Shown: positions 10,143 to 19,084, counted from the stretch's first letter. The stretch is DNA of 64,000 bases from Verrucomicrobiales bacterium (GCA_016795505.1 JAEUHH010000109.1:45853-109852), one strand, 5' to 3'. Notes: a model not told the origin generated them from the sequence alone. Translations and numbers: made by a program.

Positions 10143-11066
10143 ATGCACATCCAGGACATTTTCCAGCGTTACCGCACCACCATCTCGTTTGAGTTTTTCC
10201 CGCCCAAGTCCACGGACGCATCCGAGGCGCTCTACGGGACCATCGCCGAGCTCGAGCCCTACAAGCCCTCCTTCGTCAGCGTCACCTACGGCGCCGGCGG
10301 CTCCACCCGCGAGCTGACCCACGACCTCGTCGTGCGGCTGAAGCGCACCACCGCGCTCGATCCCATCCCCCACCTCACCTGCGTGTGCCACGGCGAGGAG
10401 GAAATTCGCTCCATCATCGAGCGCTACGCCGAGGCCGGCGTCAGCAACATCCTCGCCCTCGGCGGCGACCCGCCACGCGATCGGGAGGACTGGGACCGCT
10501 CCCAGGATGCCTTCCGCCATGCCGCGGACTTGGTGGCTTACCTGAAAAAGTTCAACGACTCCGGCGCCCACCCCGACCGCCGCGGGTTCGGCATCGGCGT
10601 CGCCGGCTTTCCCGAAGGCCACCCGGGCACGCCAAACCGCTTGCTGGAACTCGACTACCTGAAGCGCAAGGTGGACGCCGGCGCCGACTACATCGTCACC
10701 CAGCTCTTTTTCAGCAATGCCGACTTCCTCGATTTTCGCGACCGGTGCGACCTCGCCGGCATCCGCATTCCCATCATCGCCGGCATCATGCCCATCGTTT
10801 CAAAAAAGGGCATGTCGCGCATGGCCGAACTCGCCGCCGGCGCCCGCTTCCCCGCCAAACTGCTCCGGGCCATCGACCGGGCCGGCAACGATCCCGCCGC
10901 CGTGGAGAAAGTCGGCATCCACTACGCCACCGAGCAGTGCCTCGACCTGCTGGAGCACGGTGTGAGCGGCATCCACTTCTACACGCTCAACCAGAGCGCC
11001 GCCACCCGCGAGATCTATGCCAATCTCGGCCTGCGCGACACCGACGCGCTCGCCGCCGCCAACTAA
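10143..11066 (+). CDS. metF: 5,10-methylenetetrahydrofolate reductase
   Basis: MetF reduces 5,10-methylene-THF to 5-methyl-THF for methionine synthesis, using FAD in a TIM barrel. The 307-residue protein has the N-terminal FEFFPPKS motif (about 15-22), the conserved TYGAGGSTRE (about 48-57) and the mid-protein LALGGDPPRD, which contacts FAD. It is the length of the bacterial enzyme and lacks the eukaryotic regulatory domain. The parvulin gene starts 7 nt after its stop on the same strand, so the two are probably co-transcribed despite unrelated functions. Confidence 0.95.
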   Translation: MHIQDIFQRYRTTISFEFFPPKSTDASEALYGTIAELEPYKPSFVSVTYGAGGSTRELTHDLVVRLKRTTALDPIPHLTCVCHGEEEIRSIIERYAEAGVSNILALGGDPPRDREDWDRSQDAFRHAADLVAYLKKFNDSGAHPDRRGFGIGVAGFPEGHPGTPNRLLELDYLKRKVDAGADYIVTQLFFSNADFLDFRDRCDLAGIRIPIIAGIMPIVSKKGMSRMAELAAGARFPAKLLRAIDRAGNDPAAVEKVGIHYATEQCLDLLEHGVSGIHFYTLNQSAATREIYANLGLRDTDALAAAN

Positions 11067-11072
11067 ACCCGC

Positions 11073-12140
11073 GTGAGCACCGGCGCCGCCCCGTCCCGAG
11101 CCCGGTTCCCGTGGCGGGCCCTGCTCTACACGCTGGTCATCGCCTATCTCGTTGCCGATCTCTACTGGATCGAAGGCCCCCTGAAACAGCGCCTCGAGCG
11201 CAACCGGGCCTTCACCAAGTTCTCCCTCCAGCGCGCCCTCGCCAACCGCTGGGTCGCCACGGTCAATGGCGAGCCGCTCACCCGCGCCCAGCTCGACCAG
11301 GCCGCCGCAGTCCATTTCTTTCGTCAGGGTCGCGATCCCGCCTCCCTGTCGCCCGCGGCAGTGGCCATCGGTCGGCGCGTGGCGCTCTGGCACCTCATTG
11401 AAGACGCCCTGGTCCGGAAATACTGCGACTCCGAAGCCTACCAGGTCGATCCCGCCGCCGTGGACCGCCGCGTGGCGGAGTTCAAGGCCCGCTTTTCCGA
11501 CCCCGCCACCCTGTCGGCCCGCCTCGACGCCATGGGACTGAATGAAAACAGCCTAGCCGACGAATTGCGCGAGCAGGAACGCCAACGCCAATGGCTGGAG
11601 GCCCGCATCGCCGAAGCGGCTGCCGTGACCGATGCCGATCTGCGCGAGTGGTACGACGCCAATGCCGCCGCCGATCCCGGCACTGAGAATCCCCCGCTCA
11701 TTCGGGCCCGCCACCTCTTCCTCAGCACCGTGCTCGAAGACACGCCCGAGCGCGAAGCCCGCATCCGCGAGGCCCACCGGCTTCTTGTGTCCGGGGAGAC
11801 CGATTTCGCGACTCTCGCAGCCGATCTCTCCGAAGACGAGCGCACCCGGCGCGACCGAGGCGACCTCGGCTGGTTCGGCCCGAGCCGGATGCCGAGGGAT
11901 TTCGCCGACATTGCCTTCGGATTGCGCCCCGGACAGGTCAGCGAGCCATTTCGCACCTCCCTGGGATGGCACATCGTCGAAGTCACCGACACCCGCGAGC
12001 CCGAGCGGCTCGATTTCGAGGCCCTCAAGCCCGAGATTCGCGCCTGGCTCGAGACCGAGCGCCGCCGTTACGCCGTGCAGGTGTTCATCAACCGGCTGAA
12101 GACCGTCGGCGTCGTCGAGGTCTTTCCGGACAATTTCTGA
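11073..12140 (+). CDS. Membrane-anchored PpiC-type (parvulin) peptidyl-prolyl isomerase
   Basis: This 355-residue protein begins at GTG. A single transmembrane anchor lies at about residues 11-29, followed by a helical SurA/PrsA-like chaperone region (about 55-200). The parvulin domain (about 210-305) is marked by RARHLFLS, the RRDRGDLGWF segment and LGWHIVEV. It probably folds or escorts proteins on the periplasmic side. The N-terminal region includes NGEPLTRAQLDQ, the usual SurA-N start. It follows metF by 6 nt. The SurA-like architecture is clear, but substrates are unknown. Confidence 0.85.
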   Translation: MSTGAAPSRARFPWRALLYTLVIAYLVADLYWIEGPLKQRLERNRAFTKFSLQRALANRWVATVNGEPLTRAQLDQAAAVHFFRQGRDPASLSPAAVAIGRRVALWHLIEDALVRKYCDSEAYQVDPAAVDRRVAEFKARFSDPATLSARLDAMGLNENSLADELREQERQRQWLEARIAEAAAVTDADLREWYDANAAADPGTENPPLIRARHLFLSTVLEDTPEREARIREAHRLLVSGETDFATLAADLSEDERTRRDRGDLGWFGPSRMPRDFADIAFGLRPGQVSEPFRTSLGWHIVEVTDTREPERLDFEALKPEIRAWLETERRRYAVQVFINRLKTVGVVEVFPDNF

Positions 12141-12590
12141 CTGCGTCGCATGGTTCGCTCTCTCCGCGGTCCATGCGGGGTGGACTGCAGTTTCCGGTAT
12201 TGAACAATCACGAACCTTTCGGGAACCAACCGAAACCGTGTCTCTTCTCCAATTCCCGTTCGGCGCAATCTCTGCTTAACGAAGAAAGCGCTGGACATTC
12301 GCATTCGAACCAACGTATTACAGTGCCGTTGCGCCGGAAAATCGCACAGAACAAATGACAACGAGCTAAATTAGCAAACAAATTCAGAGTGAATGTTGGT
12401 GAAACATTCTCCACCTTCGAGCAGAACAACGAAGGCATTTCTTGGTGATTCAGAGAAATTCTAGCGACATAGATTTTAAGATACCTCATGACTCAGTTCG
12501 GGGCGCCCCCCGAGATTTGATGGCTTCAATCCAACAACGAAATATGGGACTGAAAAGGCATTTTCATAACATTTTCGATTTTTAAAAATC
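12141..12590. other. AT-rich stretch with no supported gene
   Basis: About 450 nt with markedly more A and T than the rest of the window and no convincing coding frame on either strand. A 14-nt perfect palindrome, GATTTTTAAAAATC, lies at its right end just before the orphan gene and could be part of a promoter. The base composition suggests acquired DNA or the decayed remains of it. Confidence 0.5.
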
Positions 12591-12920
12591 TTGAATAAAA
12601 CGCGCCAACCAATCGTGCCGATAAGACAATTACAGTTCAGAGGAGGGGCGAGGATAGGGATCTTTTCAATAACATCTCCTATCGCGGTGCTGGACGTTTA
12701 TGAATCCCACCTATCCATCGCCGTACCTTTTTCAAGAAAGGACATTGATTTCAATGCGATTAAACAGATAAATGAAATTGATTTTCTCTTCGGTTGCGTA
12801 TTCAGATTTGACTTCGAAGAAGATTCGAATCTGAAGCCTTTTTATTTTTGGCCTAAACGATCCCAGAGGGAGGATTTCAAGAAATGGGTCACCGGGTTAA
12901 GGCAGACGCAACAGGTATAG
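12591..12920 (+). CDS. Orphan low-GC small protein, possibly PH-like fold
   Basis: This frame gives 109 residues from a TTG at 12591, with GTG at 12615 as an alternative; no ATG is available upstream before a stop. The codon use is AT-rich, with many ATA and AAA codons, unlike every neighbour. The protein has alternating strands (GIFSITSPIAVLDVYESHL, then IAVPF) and ends in a helix after FYFWPKRSQREDF, a pattern seen in small bacterial PH-like domain proteins. That resemblance is my inference and is weak. It lies in an AT-rich island between a parvulin gene and a dehydrogenase gene, so it is probably recently acquired. No function is assigned. Confidence 0.5.
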   Translation: MNKTRQPIVPIRQLQFRGGARIGIFSITSPIAVLDVYESHLSIAVPFSRKDIDFNAIKQINEIDFLFGCVFRFDFEEDSNLKPFYFWPKRSQREDFKKWVTGLRQTQQV

Positions 12921-13095
12921 ACTAGTTCCGGACTTACGGATTGATAAATTTGATTTCCAGTTCAATCAACGGTTCCCTCCAAACTCCCACACAGTTGCCC
13001 CAGCGCGCTCTTCCGCGCCGGCCTGAGGCGCTTCCTTGCGCGTTCCCCGCAGTGAGGGCTTGCGATGGCCCGGCGCCGGCCGGATGATTGGCCCC

Positions 13096-13974
13096 ATGTC
13101 CCTCTTCAACGACCATCCCGAAAAGACCGGCGTCATCGGACTGGGCATCATCGGCTCCCGCGTGGCCGAGGTGCTTCGTCATGCCGGGCACCACGTCTAT
13201 GTCTGGAATCGCACCCCGAAGCCGGAGCCGAACTTCGTCAGCTCCCCGGCCGAGATGGCCCAGCTCGCCGAGACGATCCAGGTGTTCGTCACCGACGGCG
13301 CCGCCCTGCTGTCCGTGGTCGAGGCCATGCGCGGCCACATCGGACGGCGGCACGTGGTGATGAACCACTCCACCATCGATCCCGATTCCACCCGGCGAGC
13401 CGCCGCCATCGTGCAGGAAGCCGGCGGAGCCTTCCTCGACGCTCCCTTTACCGGCAGCCGCCTCGCGGCGGAAAAGGGCGCGCTGGTCTACTACATCGGC
13501 GGCGATCCCAAAGTGCTCGACCGCGTCCGGCCCCTGCTCGAAAAGTCGGCCAAGGAAATCATGCCCGTGGGCGGCATCGGCGACGCCACCGTGCTCAAAG
13601 TCGCCACCAATATGATCTCCGCCACCACCGTCGAAGTGCTGGCCGAGGCCTACGCCCTCACCGTCGCCGCCGGCATCGAGCCGGAGAGACTCGCCGAGGC
13701 CCTGCAGAGCAACGCCTGCGCATCCGTCCTGACGGGGATGAAGATCCCCGCCATCATCGCCCGCGAATACGAGCCGCACTTCTCCCTGAAGAACATGTTC
13801 AAGGACGCCCAGATCGCCCTCGGCATCGCCCAAAAGCAACGCATCGACCTGCCGGCCCTGTCCACCACCGCGAGCGTGATGTTCAAGGGCATGCAAAAGG
13901 GCTGGGGCGAGGCCGACTACTCGGTGGTCGCCCGCCATTTCCAGGACTCCGCCCCTACCAACCCGGAGAAGTAA
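13096..13974 (+). CDS. NAD(P)-dependent 3-hydroxyisobutyrate dehydrogenase-family oxidoreductase
   Basis: This 292-residue member of the beta-hydroxyacid dehydrogenase family oxidises or reduces a small hydroxyacid or imine. The Rossmann motif GLGIIGSRVAE follows closely after the start. The substrate-binding DAPFTGS lies at about 117-123, and the catalytic Lys is in VLKVATNMIS at about 170. The start at 13096 places the Rossmann motif about 13 residues in, as usual; in-frame ATGs at 13084 and 13036 are alternatives. The actual substrate cannot be read from the sequence. Succinic semialdehyde, tartronate semialdehyde and 3-hydroxyisobutyrate relatives all look alike at this level. Confidence 0.85.
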   Translation: MSLFNDHPEKTGVIGLGIIGSRVAEVLRHAGHHVYVWNRTPKPEPNFVSSPAEMAQLAETIQVFVTDGAALLSVVEAMRGHIGRRHVVMNHSTIDPDSTRRAAAIVQEAGGAFLDAPFTGSRLAAEKGALVYYIGGDPKVLDRVRPLLEKSAKEIMPVGGIGDATVLKVATNMISATTVEVLAEAYALTVAAGIEPERLAEALQSNACASVLTGMKIPAIIAREYEPHFSLKNMFKDAQIALGIAQKQRIDLPALSTTASVMFKGMQKGWGEADYSVVARHFQDSAPTNPEK

Positions 13975-13998
13975 GCCGCCGCCACCCGCCGATTCCGG

Positions 13999-14041
13999 AC
14001 AGACCCTGTCTCATCTCCGATGCAACCCTGTTTGATCGATC
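13999..14041. repeat. Two tandem copies of the ACCCTGT 22-nt-periodic motif over the ygfZ start
   Basis: ACCCTGT occurs at 14003-14009 and 14025-14031, exactly 22 nt apart, each followed by a TCTCATC or TTGATC box. The second copy lies within the first codons of ygfZ, whose ATG is at 14020. The same motif and spacing recur at 24741, 39851, 51189 and 56941. Confidence 0.55.
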
Positions 14042-14904
14042 TCTCGGACCGCGCAAAATACCGCCTCACGGGCGGCGACCGCGAGCGCTATCTCAACGGC
14101 CAGGTGTCCAACCAGGTGACGCGCGCCACGCCCGACACCGCCATCGAGGCCTGCGTCTGCAATGTGAAGGGGAAGCTCGACGGCGTCATCCATATCACCC
14201 GGTCGGCCGATGGTGAGGCATTCTGGATCGATGCGCCCGCCGCGCTCCGCGACAGCCTGTTCGCCCGGCTGGGACGCTACATCATCGCCGACGACTGCGA
14301 GCTGGAAGACATAACGGACGAACTGGGGCTCATCCACGTCATCGGAGACCGACCCGACCTGCCCGGTGCCCAGTGGCGGCAATCGGACCGCTACGGCGTG
14401 CCCGGTCACGATCTCTGGGTCGAGCCCGGCTCTGTCTCCCGCGTGCTCGCCGGCGGCACCGTGTTGGACCCGGGCGCGGTGGACGATCTGCGCATTCGCC
14501 AAGGCGTGCCCGCCTGGGGAGCGGAACTCGGCCCCGACACCCTACCGGCCGAAGTAAGACTTGACGAGCGGGCGGTGGATTTTCACAAAGGCTGCTATCT
14601 CGGACAGGAGGTGGTCTCGCGGCTGGAGAGCGTAGGCCGCCCGGCGCGGCTGCTCGTCCTGATCTCCGGCCACCCGGACAGCGCGCCTGTTTCTGCAGGA
14701 GACACGCTTTATGCGGCTTCACAGGATGCCGGGCAGAAGCCCGCCGGCACGGTGACCTCTGTGGCTTCTGATGGCCGCCTCGCTCTCGCAATCTTGAGAA
14801 GAGAATTCGCGAGCCCGGAAACGAAGCTTGTTTTACAGCCGGAAAATGGTAAATTACTTTCGCATTTTTGGGAAGTGCGAACATTCGGCATCGCCGAAGA
14901 ATAA
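14020..14904 (+). CDS. ygfZ: YgfZ/GcvT-like folate-binding Fe-S cluster maintenance protein
   Basis: YgfZ proteins bind tetrahydrofolate and help build or repair Fe-S clusters in certain enzymes. The 294-residue protein has the signature KGCYLGQE (about 189-196) with the essential cysteine. The N-terminal GGDRERYLNGQVSN is the usual folate-barrel start. The first residues come from a dispersed repeat motif that overlaps the start codon. It is followed within 33 nt by the cyclophilin gene on the same strand. The call is firm from the signature and length. Confidence 0.9.
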   Translation: MQPCLIDLSDRAKYRLTGGDRERYLNGQVSNQVTRATPDTAIEACVCNVKGKLDGVIHITRSADGEAFWIDAPAALRDSLFARLGRYIIADDCELEDITDELGLIHVIGDRPDLPGAQWRQSDRYGVPGHDLWVEPGSVSRVLAGGTVLDPGAVDDLRIRQGVPAWGAELGPDTLPAEVRLDERAVDFHKGCYLGQEVVSRLESVGRPARLLVLISGHPDSAPVSAGDTLYAASQDAGQKPAGTVTSVASDGRLALAILRREFASPETKLVLQPENGKLLSHFWEVRTFGIAEE

Positions 14905-14937
14905 GGAACCGTGATCCACCACTGTCTGGAAACCGCC

Positions 14938-16824
14938 ATGAACTCTCGTCTACTGGCTTGTGCCCTCCTCCTGTCTTCCGCCGCGCCGCTCCTGCGCGCC
15001 ACCGATGTCGAGATGACGATCGATGTCGCCGGCACGGAGCGCAAAGTGCTGTTCCGCCTCGATCAGGAGGTCGCTCCGAAGACCAGTGAGAACTTCGCGA
15101 AACTCTGTCGCGAGGGTTTCTACGACGGCATCTCTTTCCATCGCGTCATCCCCGGCTACGTCGTGCAGGGAGGCGACCCGCTCACCAAGGAGGCGGGCGC
15201 GCGGGCAAAATGGGGCACCGGTGGCCCGGGCTACACCATCCCAGCGGAACTGGGCGGCAAGCATGTCCGGGGTGCGCTGGCAGCATCCCGGCTGGGCGAT
15301 CAAGCCAATCCCAAGAAGGAATCGAGTGGCAGCCAGTTCTACGTGGTGCTGCGGGACATCAAGCCCCTCGATGGGCAATACACCGTCTTCGGCCGCATCG
15401 TATCGGGGCTGGAGGCCTTTGAAGAAATCGCCAGTGCTCCGTCTGACGAAAGCAAAATTCCCACCGCTTCCATCACCATCAAAAGCACGCGCGTGATCGA
15501 AGCCGAAGCCCCCGCAATACCCGATCTCACTGCGACGGAAGCTCCCGTGATCAAATTGGGAGCCGCATCCGCCATGCCGCCAGCCGAAAAGCCGGCCGCT
15601 GCCGCCACGCCCACGATTCCCTCCGGTCCGCCGGCCAGTTCCGCTGTCGCGGCCATCGAAGGCGGCTCCAAAGCAAAGGCCGAGCCCTCCGCCACGCCCG
15701 AGCCCCAGCCCGACGCTCCCGAAGCAGCAAAGCCGGCCGTCGCGATGAATGCCAAGGCCGACGACGAGCCCCAGAAGCCCGCCGTCGCCGAGGAGGCAAA
15801 GCCGGCCGTCGCGATGGCAACCAAACCCGCCGATGCCCCGGCTCCCGCTCCCGCTTCGACCACGAGTCCCGATGCCACGCCGTCGAAGCCACTCGCGCTC
15901 AATGCCGCTGCCGACGCTCCCAAGCCCACCCCGACACCCACTCCCGAGCCCAAGGCGGAACCGAAAACGGACACGCCTCCGGCGCCCAAGCCGGAACCCG
16001 CCGAGACGACCGTGGCAGCCGCTCCTGCGCCGATGACGTCTGGCCCCGCTTTTTCTCCCCTGTCTCTGAACGACGCCGCGGCAGCGTCACCGGCTCCCGC
16101 CGCCGCGAATCCCGCGCCCGCGCAACCCGCCTCCTCGGGCGTGAACATCGCGAACGCCCTGGCCGAGGCGATGCGTGCCACGCCGGCTCCCGACCCCACC
16201 GAGCCGCCTCCGGCGATCACGACGGGGAATGAGGCTCCCACCGGGTTCAATTTCGGCACTCCGGGCAATGCCGCGGCTCCGGCTCCGGCTCCCCAGCCAG
16301 TCGCTCCGGCTCCCCCGGTAGAGGATCGCATGACGCTGAACACCGAGCGCCCCCTCTCCCCGATGCGGCTGGAAGCCGACGGCGATACGCTCGCCCGCGC
16401 CACGGCCGCGCTGGGTGGCGAGGCGGGGAACCAGCCGGCCGACGATGGCTTCATGCCTCTGTCTTCGGTGGGGACCTTTGGCAACTCCGCTGCGAAGCCG
16501 GCCCCTGCCCAAGAAGCGCCGAAACAGCCCGCCACCCAATCGGCCAACCCGAAGCCGGCCGCCAAGCCCGCACCAAAGCCGGCCCCGCCGGCAGCCGACC
16601 CGGACCCGCTCGCCTTCCCCACCTTCCGCCAGGGCGCTGTCGAGAATGACGAGCCCGCCCCCCAGCCTTCGACGCCAGCTCCCGAAATGGCTGCGCCGAG
16701 CCCCGAAGCCGATCCGCTCACCGCCCCGATCGCGGGACCGGAGACTCCGGCTGCCCCGCCCCAGCAGGCGGCTCCGGAGAAGCCGCGCGGTCCCCTGGGC
16801 CGATTCATCCGGCGGATTTGGTGA
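14938..16824 (+). CDS. Exported cyclophilin-type peptidyl-prolyl isomerase with long Pro/Ala-rich tail
   Basis: This 628-residue protein has a signal peptide (residues 1-21, cleavage near LRAT) and a cyclophilin domain (about 22-190). The domain carries the catalytic pattern FHRVIPGYVVQGGDP and SGSQFYVVL. About 435 residues of Pro, Ala, Lys and Glu-rich low-complexity sequence follow, with no recognisable domain and a short basic end (GRFIRRIW). The ATG at 14938 was chosen because it gives the signal peptide; a GTG at 14911 is in frame. The tail has the composition of a periplasm- or wall-spanning spacer. Normal cyclophilins are 160-200 residues, so the tail is the odd part. Confidence 0.85.
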   Translation: MNSRLLACALLLSSAAPLLRATDVEMTIDVAGTERKVLFRLDQEVAPKTSENFAKLCREGFYDGISFHRVIPGYVVQGGDPLTKEAGARAKWGTGGPGYTIPAELGGKHVRGALAASRLGDQANPKKESSGSQFYVVLRDIKPLDGQYTVFGRIVSGLEAFEEIASAPSDESKIPTASITIKSTRVIEAEAPAIPDLTATEAPVIKLGAASAMPPAEKPAAAATPTIPSGPPASSAVAAIEGGSKAKAEPSATPEPQPDAPEAAKPAVAMNAKADDEPQKPAVAEEAKPAVAMATKPADAPAPAPASTTSPDATPSKPLALNAAADAPKPTPTPTPEPKAEPKTDTPPAPKPEPAETTVAAAPAPMTSGPAFSPLSLNDAAAASPAPAAANPAPAQPASSGVNIANALAEAMRATPAPDPTEPPPAITTGNEAPTGFNFGTPGNAAAPAPAPQPVAPAPPVEDRMTLNTERPLSPMRLEADGDTLARATAALGGEAGNQPADDGFMPLSSVGTFGNSAAKPAPAQEAPKQPATQSANPKPAAKPAPKPAPPAADPDPLAFPTFRQGAVENDEPAPQPSTPAPEMAAPSPEADPLTAPIAGPETPAAPPQQAAPEKPRGPLGRFIRRIW

Positions 16825-16920
16825 GACGATCGACTGGCTGACGTCACTCCGGCGCTGGTCGGCTTTGGTGGTGTGATCGCGTGGATTGACCGGCCGCCGG
16901 CGAGCCGGTAGCCTCGGCGC

Positions 16921-18276
16921 ATGTCCAGACAAAACACACCCGCCTCTGTCACCGATCGCCGCCAATTTCTGAAGACCGCCACCGCCCTGGCGGCGCCCTA
17001 CATCGGCTGGAAGACCACCTCCCACGGTCAGTCGCCCAATTCCGCGCTGCGGTACGCGTGCTTCGGTGCCAACGGCCGCGCGTGGGGCAATATCCAGAGC
17101 ATGGCCGGCGTGCCCAATTGCACCCTCGTCGCCGTGGCCGAAGTGGACAGCAGCCGCCTGGGCAATGTGAAAAAGGGCTTTCCCGAGGCCAAAGTTTACG
17201 CCGACTGGCGCCAGCTGTTGGAAAAGGAAGCCGGCAACATCGACGCCATCGTCTGCGGCACCCCCGATCACCTCCATGCGCCCATCACCATGAGCGCGAT
17301 GCAGCTCGGCAAGCACGCCTATTGCGAAAAGCCGCTCACCCGCACCCTCCACGAGGCCCGCGTCATCCGCGAGTATGCCGAGGCCAATGGTCTCGTCAGC
17401 CAGATGGGCATTCAGGTCTCGTCCAGCGGTGGCAATCGCACCCCTGTCGCCTGGCTTCAACAGGGCCTGATCGGCAAGATCAAATCCGTCCACAGCATGA
17501 ATCCGAAGTCGTGGGGTTCCCTCGACAAACTGCCCGACCGCACCGACCCCGTCCCGGCCACGCTCGACTGGGAGATCTGGGTCGGACCAGCCCGGATGCG
17601 CCCCTTCCTCGCCGGCGAGTTCCACCCCGGCAACTGGCGCAAGCGCATCGGCTACGGCACCGGGACGCTCGGCGATATGGGTTGCCACATCTATCACCCG
17701 TGGTTTGCCGGACTGAACGCCCCGGCCACCCTGTCTGTCACCTCACATGGCCCCGGACCGGTGGATGAGCACAGTTGGCCGCTCAACGCCAAGGTGCATC
17801 ATCGGATGAAGGGCAACGACCTCACCGACGGCGACTTCGACTTCACCTGGTACGACGGCAACCAATTCCCCGACGAATCCGTGTGGCAGGCCGTCGGCGG
17901 ACGCGAGAACGTGCCCGTCAGCGGCTCAGTCGTCATCGGCACCACCGGCGCCATGACCATCCCCCACGGCGGCGGCAAGCTGGCGATCTGGCGCGATGGC
18001 AAACAGAGCGAGGAGAAACTCGAAAACCTGCCCAGCGAGGATCATCACCGCAATTTCGCCGCCGCCATCCGCGGTGAGATCAAGGAGAAGCCACGTGCCC
18101 ATTTCGGCTATGCCGGACCGATGACCGAGACGGTGCTGCTCGGCTGCGTGGCCATGCGCCTGCCGGGTGTCGAACTCAAATGGGACGACGCCTCCGGCAA
18201 ATTCACCAACTCCGACGCGGCCAACGCCCTGACCCATGAGTCCTATCGCAAGGGCTGGGAGGTGAAGGGAATTTGA
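16921..18276 (+). CDS. Tat-exported Gfo/Idh/MocA-family oxidoreductase
   Basis: This 451-residue protein starts with a twin-arginine signal, DRRQFLKTATALAAP (residues 12-26), so it is probably exported folded with its NAD(P) cofactor bound. The Rossmann domain follows. The catalytic/cofactor motif CEKPLTRT is at about 136-143, and a C-terminal alpha/beta dimerisation domain contains GDMGCHIYHPW. Large paralogous sets of such proteins occur in Verrucomicrobiota and Planctomycetota and act on sugars or glycosides. It stands alone, with the leftward toxin-antitoxin operon just downstream. The substrate is unknown. Confidence 0.9.
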   Translation: MSRQNTPASVTDRRQFLKTATALAAPYIGWKTTSHGQSPNSALRYACFGANGRAWGNIQSMAGVPNCTLVAVAEVDSSRLGNVKKGFPEAKVYADWRQLLEKEAGNIDAIVCGTPDHLHAPITMSAMQLGKHAYCEKPLTRTLHEARVIREYAEANGLVSQMGIQVSSSGGNRTPVAWLQQGLIGKIKSVHSMNPKSWGSLDKLPDRTDPVPATLDWEIWVGPARMRPFLAGEFHPGNWRKRIGYGTGTLGDMGCHIYHPWFAGLNAPATLSVTSHGPGPVDEHSWPLNAKVHHRMKGNDLTDGDFDFTWYDGNQFPDESVWQAVGGRENVPVSGSVVIGTTGAMTIPHGGGKLAIWRDGKQSEEKLENLPSEDHHRNFAAAIRGEIKEKPRAHFGYAGPMTETVLLGCVAMRLPGVELKWDDASGKFTNSDAANALTHESYRKGWEVKGI

Positions 18277-18295
18277 GCCCCGTACGCCTGCGGTC

Positions 18296-18556
18296 TCAAG
18301 CCTCGTAGTGATATCTCATCTGAGCGATCAGGATGCCACCCTCGACGACGCGATAGACAAGCCGATGCTCCGAGTCGATGCGACGGGACCAATAGCCGCG
18401 AAAGGCGTGCTTGAGAGGTTCGGGCTTGCCGATCCCGGAGTAGGGATTGCGGATGATGTCTTTTAGCAGCCCGTTGATCCGCGTCACCATCTTCGGGTCG
18501 CAAGCCTGCCAGTAGGTGTAGTCCTCCCACGCCTGTGGTGAAAAGGTGAAGCTCAT
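18296..18556 (-). CDS. yoeB: YoeB-type mRNA interferase toxin
   Basis: YoeB is a RelE-fold ribosome-dependent endoribonuclease that cleaves mRNA in the A site. The 86-residue protein keeps the key residues of the Escherichia coli enzyme: Glu46 in KPEPLKH, Arg65 in EHRLVY and the C-terminal His83-Tyr84. Its ATG overlaps the antitoxin stop in ATGA, so translation is coupled to the antitoxin. It is full length and appears intact. It is convergent with the Gfo/Idh/MocA gene, with about 19 nt between stops. Confidence 0.95.
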   Translation of the reverse strand: MSFTFSPQAWEDYTYWQACDPKMVTRINGLLKDIIRNPYSGIGKPEPLKHAFRGYWSRRIDSEHRLVYRVVEGGILIAQMRYHYEA

Positions 18557-18810
18557 GAATCGAGATCGATCTCGCGCACCACTCCCTTGCCCTCTTCTAG
18601 GGCGAGGATGGCTTCGAGGAGACGCTTCGCATTGGCCGGACTGCGTAACAGATAGGCTGTCTCCTCCAGCGATTCATAGTCCTCCAGCGACAGCATCACC
18701 ACCGACTGGTCCCGATTACGGGTGATGATGACCGGCGCGTGATCTTCGCACACCCGGTCCATCGTGGAGGCGAGGTTTTCGCGGGCGGCGGTATAGCTGA
18801 TCGCGTTCAT
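18553..18810 (-). CDS. yefM: YefM-type antitoxin (Phd/YefM family)
   Basis: This 85-residue antitoxin neutralises YoeB and represses its own operon. Family landmarks are ISYTAARENLASTMD (N-terminal DNA-binding part), VIITRN and LSLEDYESLEETAYLL; the acidic C-terminus wraps the toxin. The start at 18810 was chosen because the -10 box of a strong promoter lies just upstream, so longer starts would not be transcribed. A palindrome sits immediately before the start codon, as expected for autorepression. The transcript should be nearly leaderless. Confidence 0.93.
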   Translation of the reverse strand: MNAISYTAARENLASTMDRVCEDHAPVIITRNRDQSVVMLSLEDYESLEETAYLLRSPANAKRLLEAILALEEGKGVVREIDLDS

Positions 18811-18811
18811 G

Positions 18812-18846
18812 CTGGACATTATGCTGTCCAGATCAAATCGGGTCAA
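18812..18846 (-). promoter_or_regulatory. yefM-yoeB promoter with overlapping palindromic operator
   Basis: On the minus strand, TTGACC (18846-18841) and CATAAT (18823-18818) are separated by exactly 17 nt, a good sigma-70-type promoter. A perfect inverted repeat, CTGGACA-6 nt-TGTCCAG (18812-18831), covers the -10 box. It ends one nucleotide before the antitoxin ATG, which fits YefM binding to block transcription. The predicted transcription start falls at or next to the start codon. Confidence 0.7.
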
Positions 18847-19084
18847 GGTGGTGTTTCCTGATCGCGAAGGTGGATGCCCCGCATTTCCGTCGATCCGACC
18901 CCGCTCTTCTCCCAAGGCTTGTTTACCTGCGGGACCCCATCGCCTCGTGGAGATCATGAATCCGGTGGGATGAGTCGGCCGGGACTTTCCCGTTGCGCGG
19001 GCAATGGGGGTCTATAGACTCAGGAGCCGCGACTTGCTGATGCGCGCCGCGCGCCCTTCGCCTTTTCTCTCTTCGTGCCCCCTC

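Noticed and set aside
12208..12489. A 93-residue minus-strand frame in the AT-rich island
   Set aside because: No family motif, no plausible start region, and it would overlap only unexplained DNA; the composition alone does not support a gene.
15339..16982. A 547-residue minus-strand frame across the cyclophilin tail
   Set aside because: It is the antisense of the Pro/Ala-rich tail and consists of Gly/Ala/Ser repeats with no family features.
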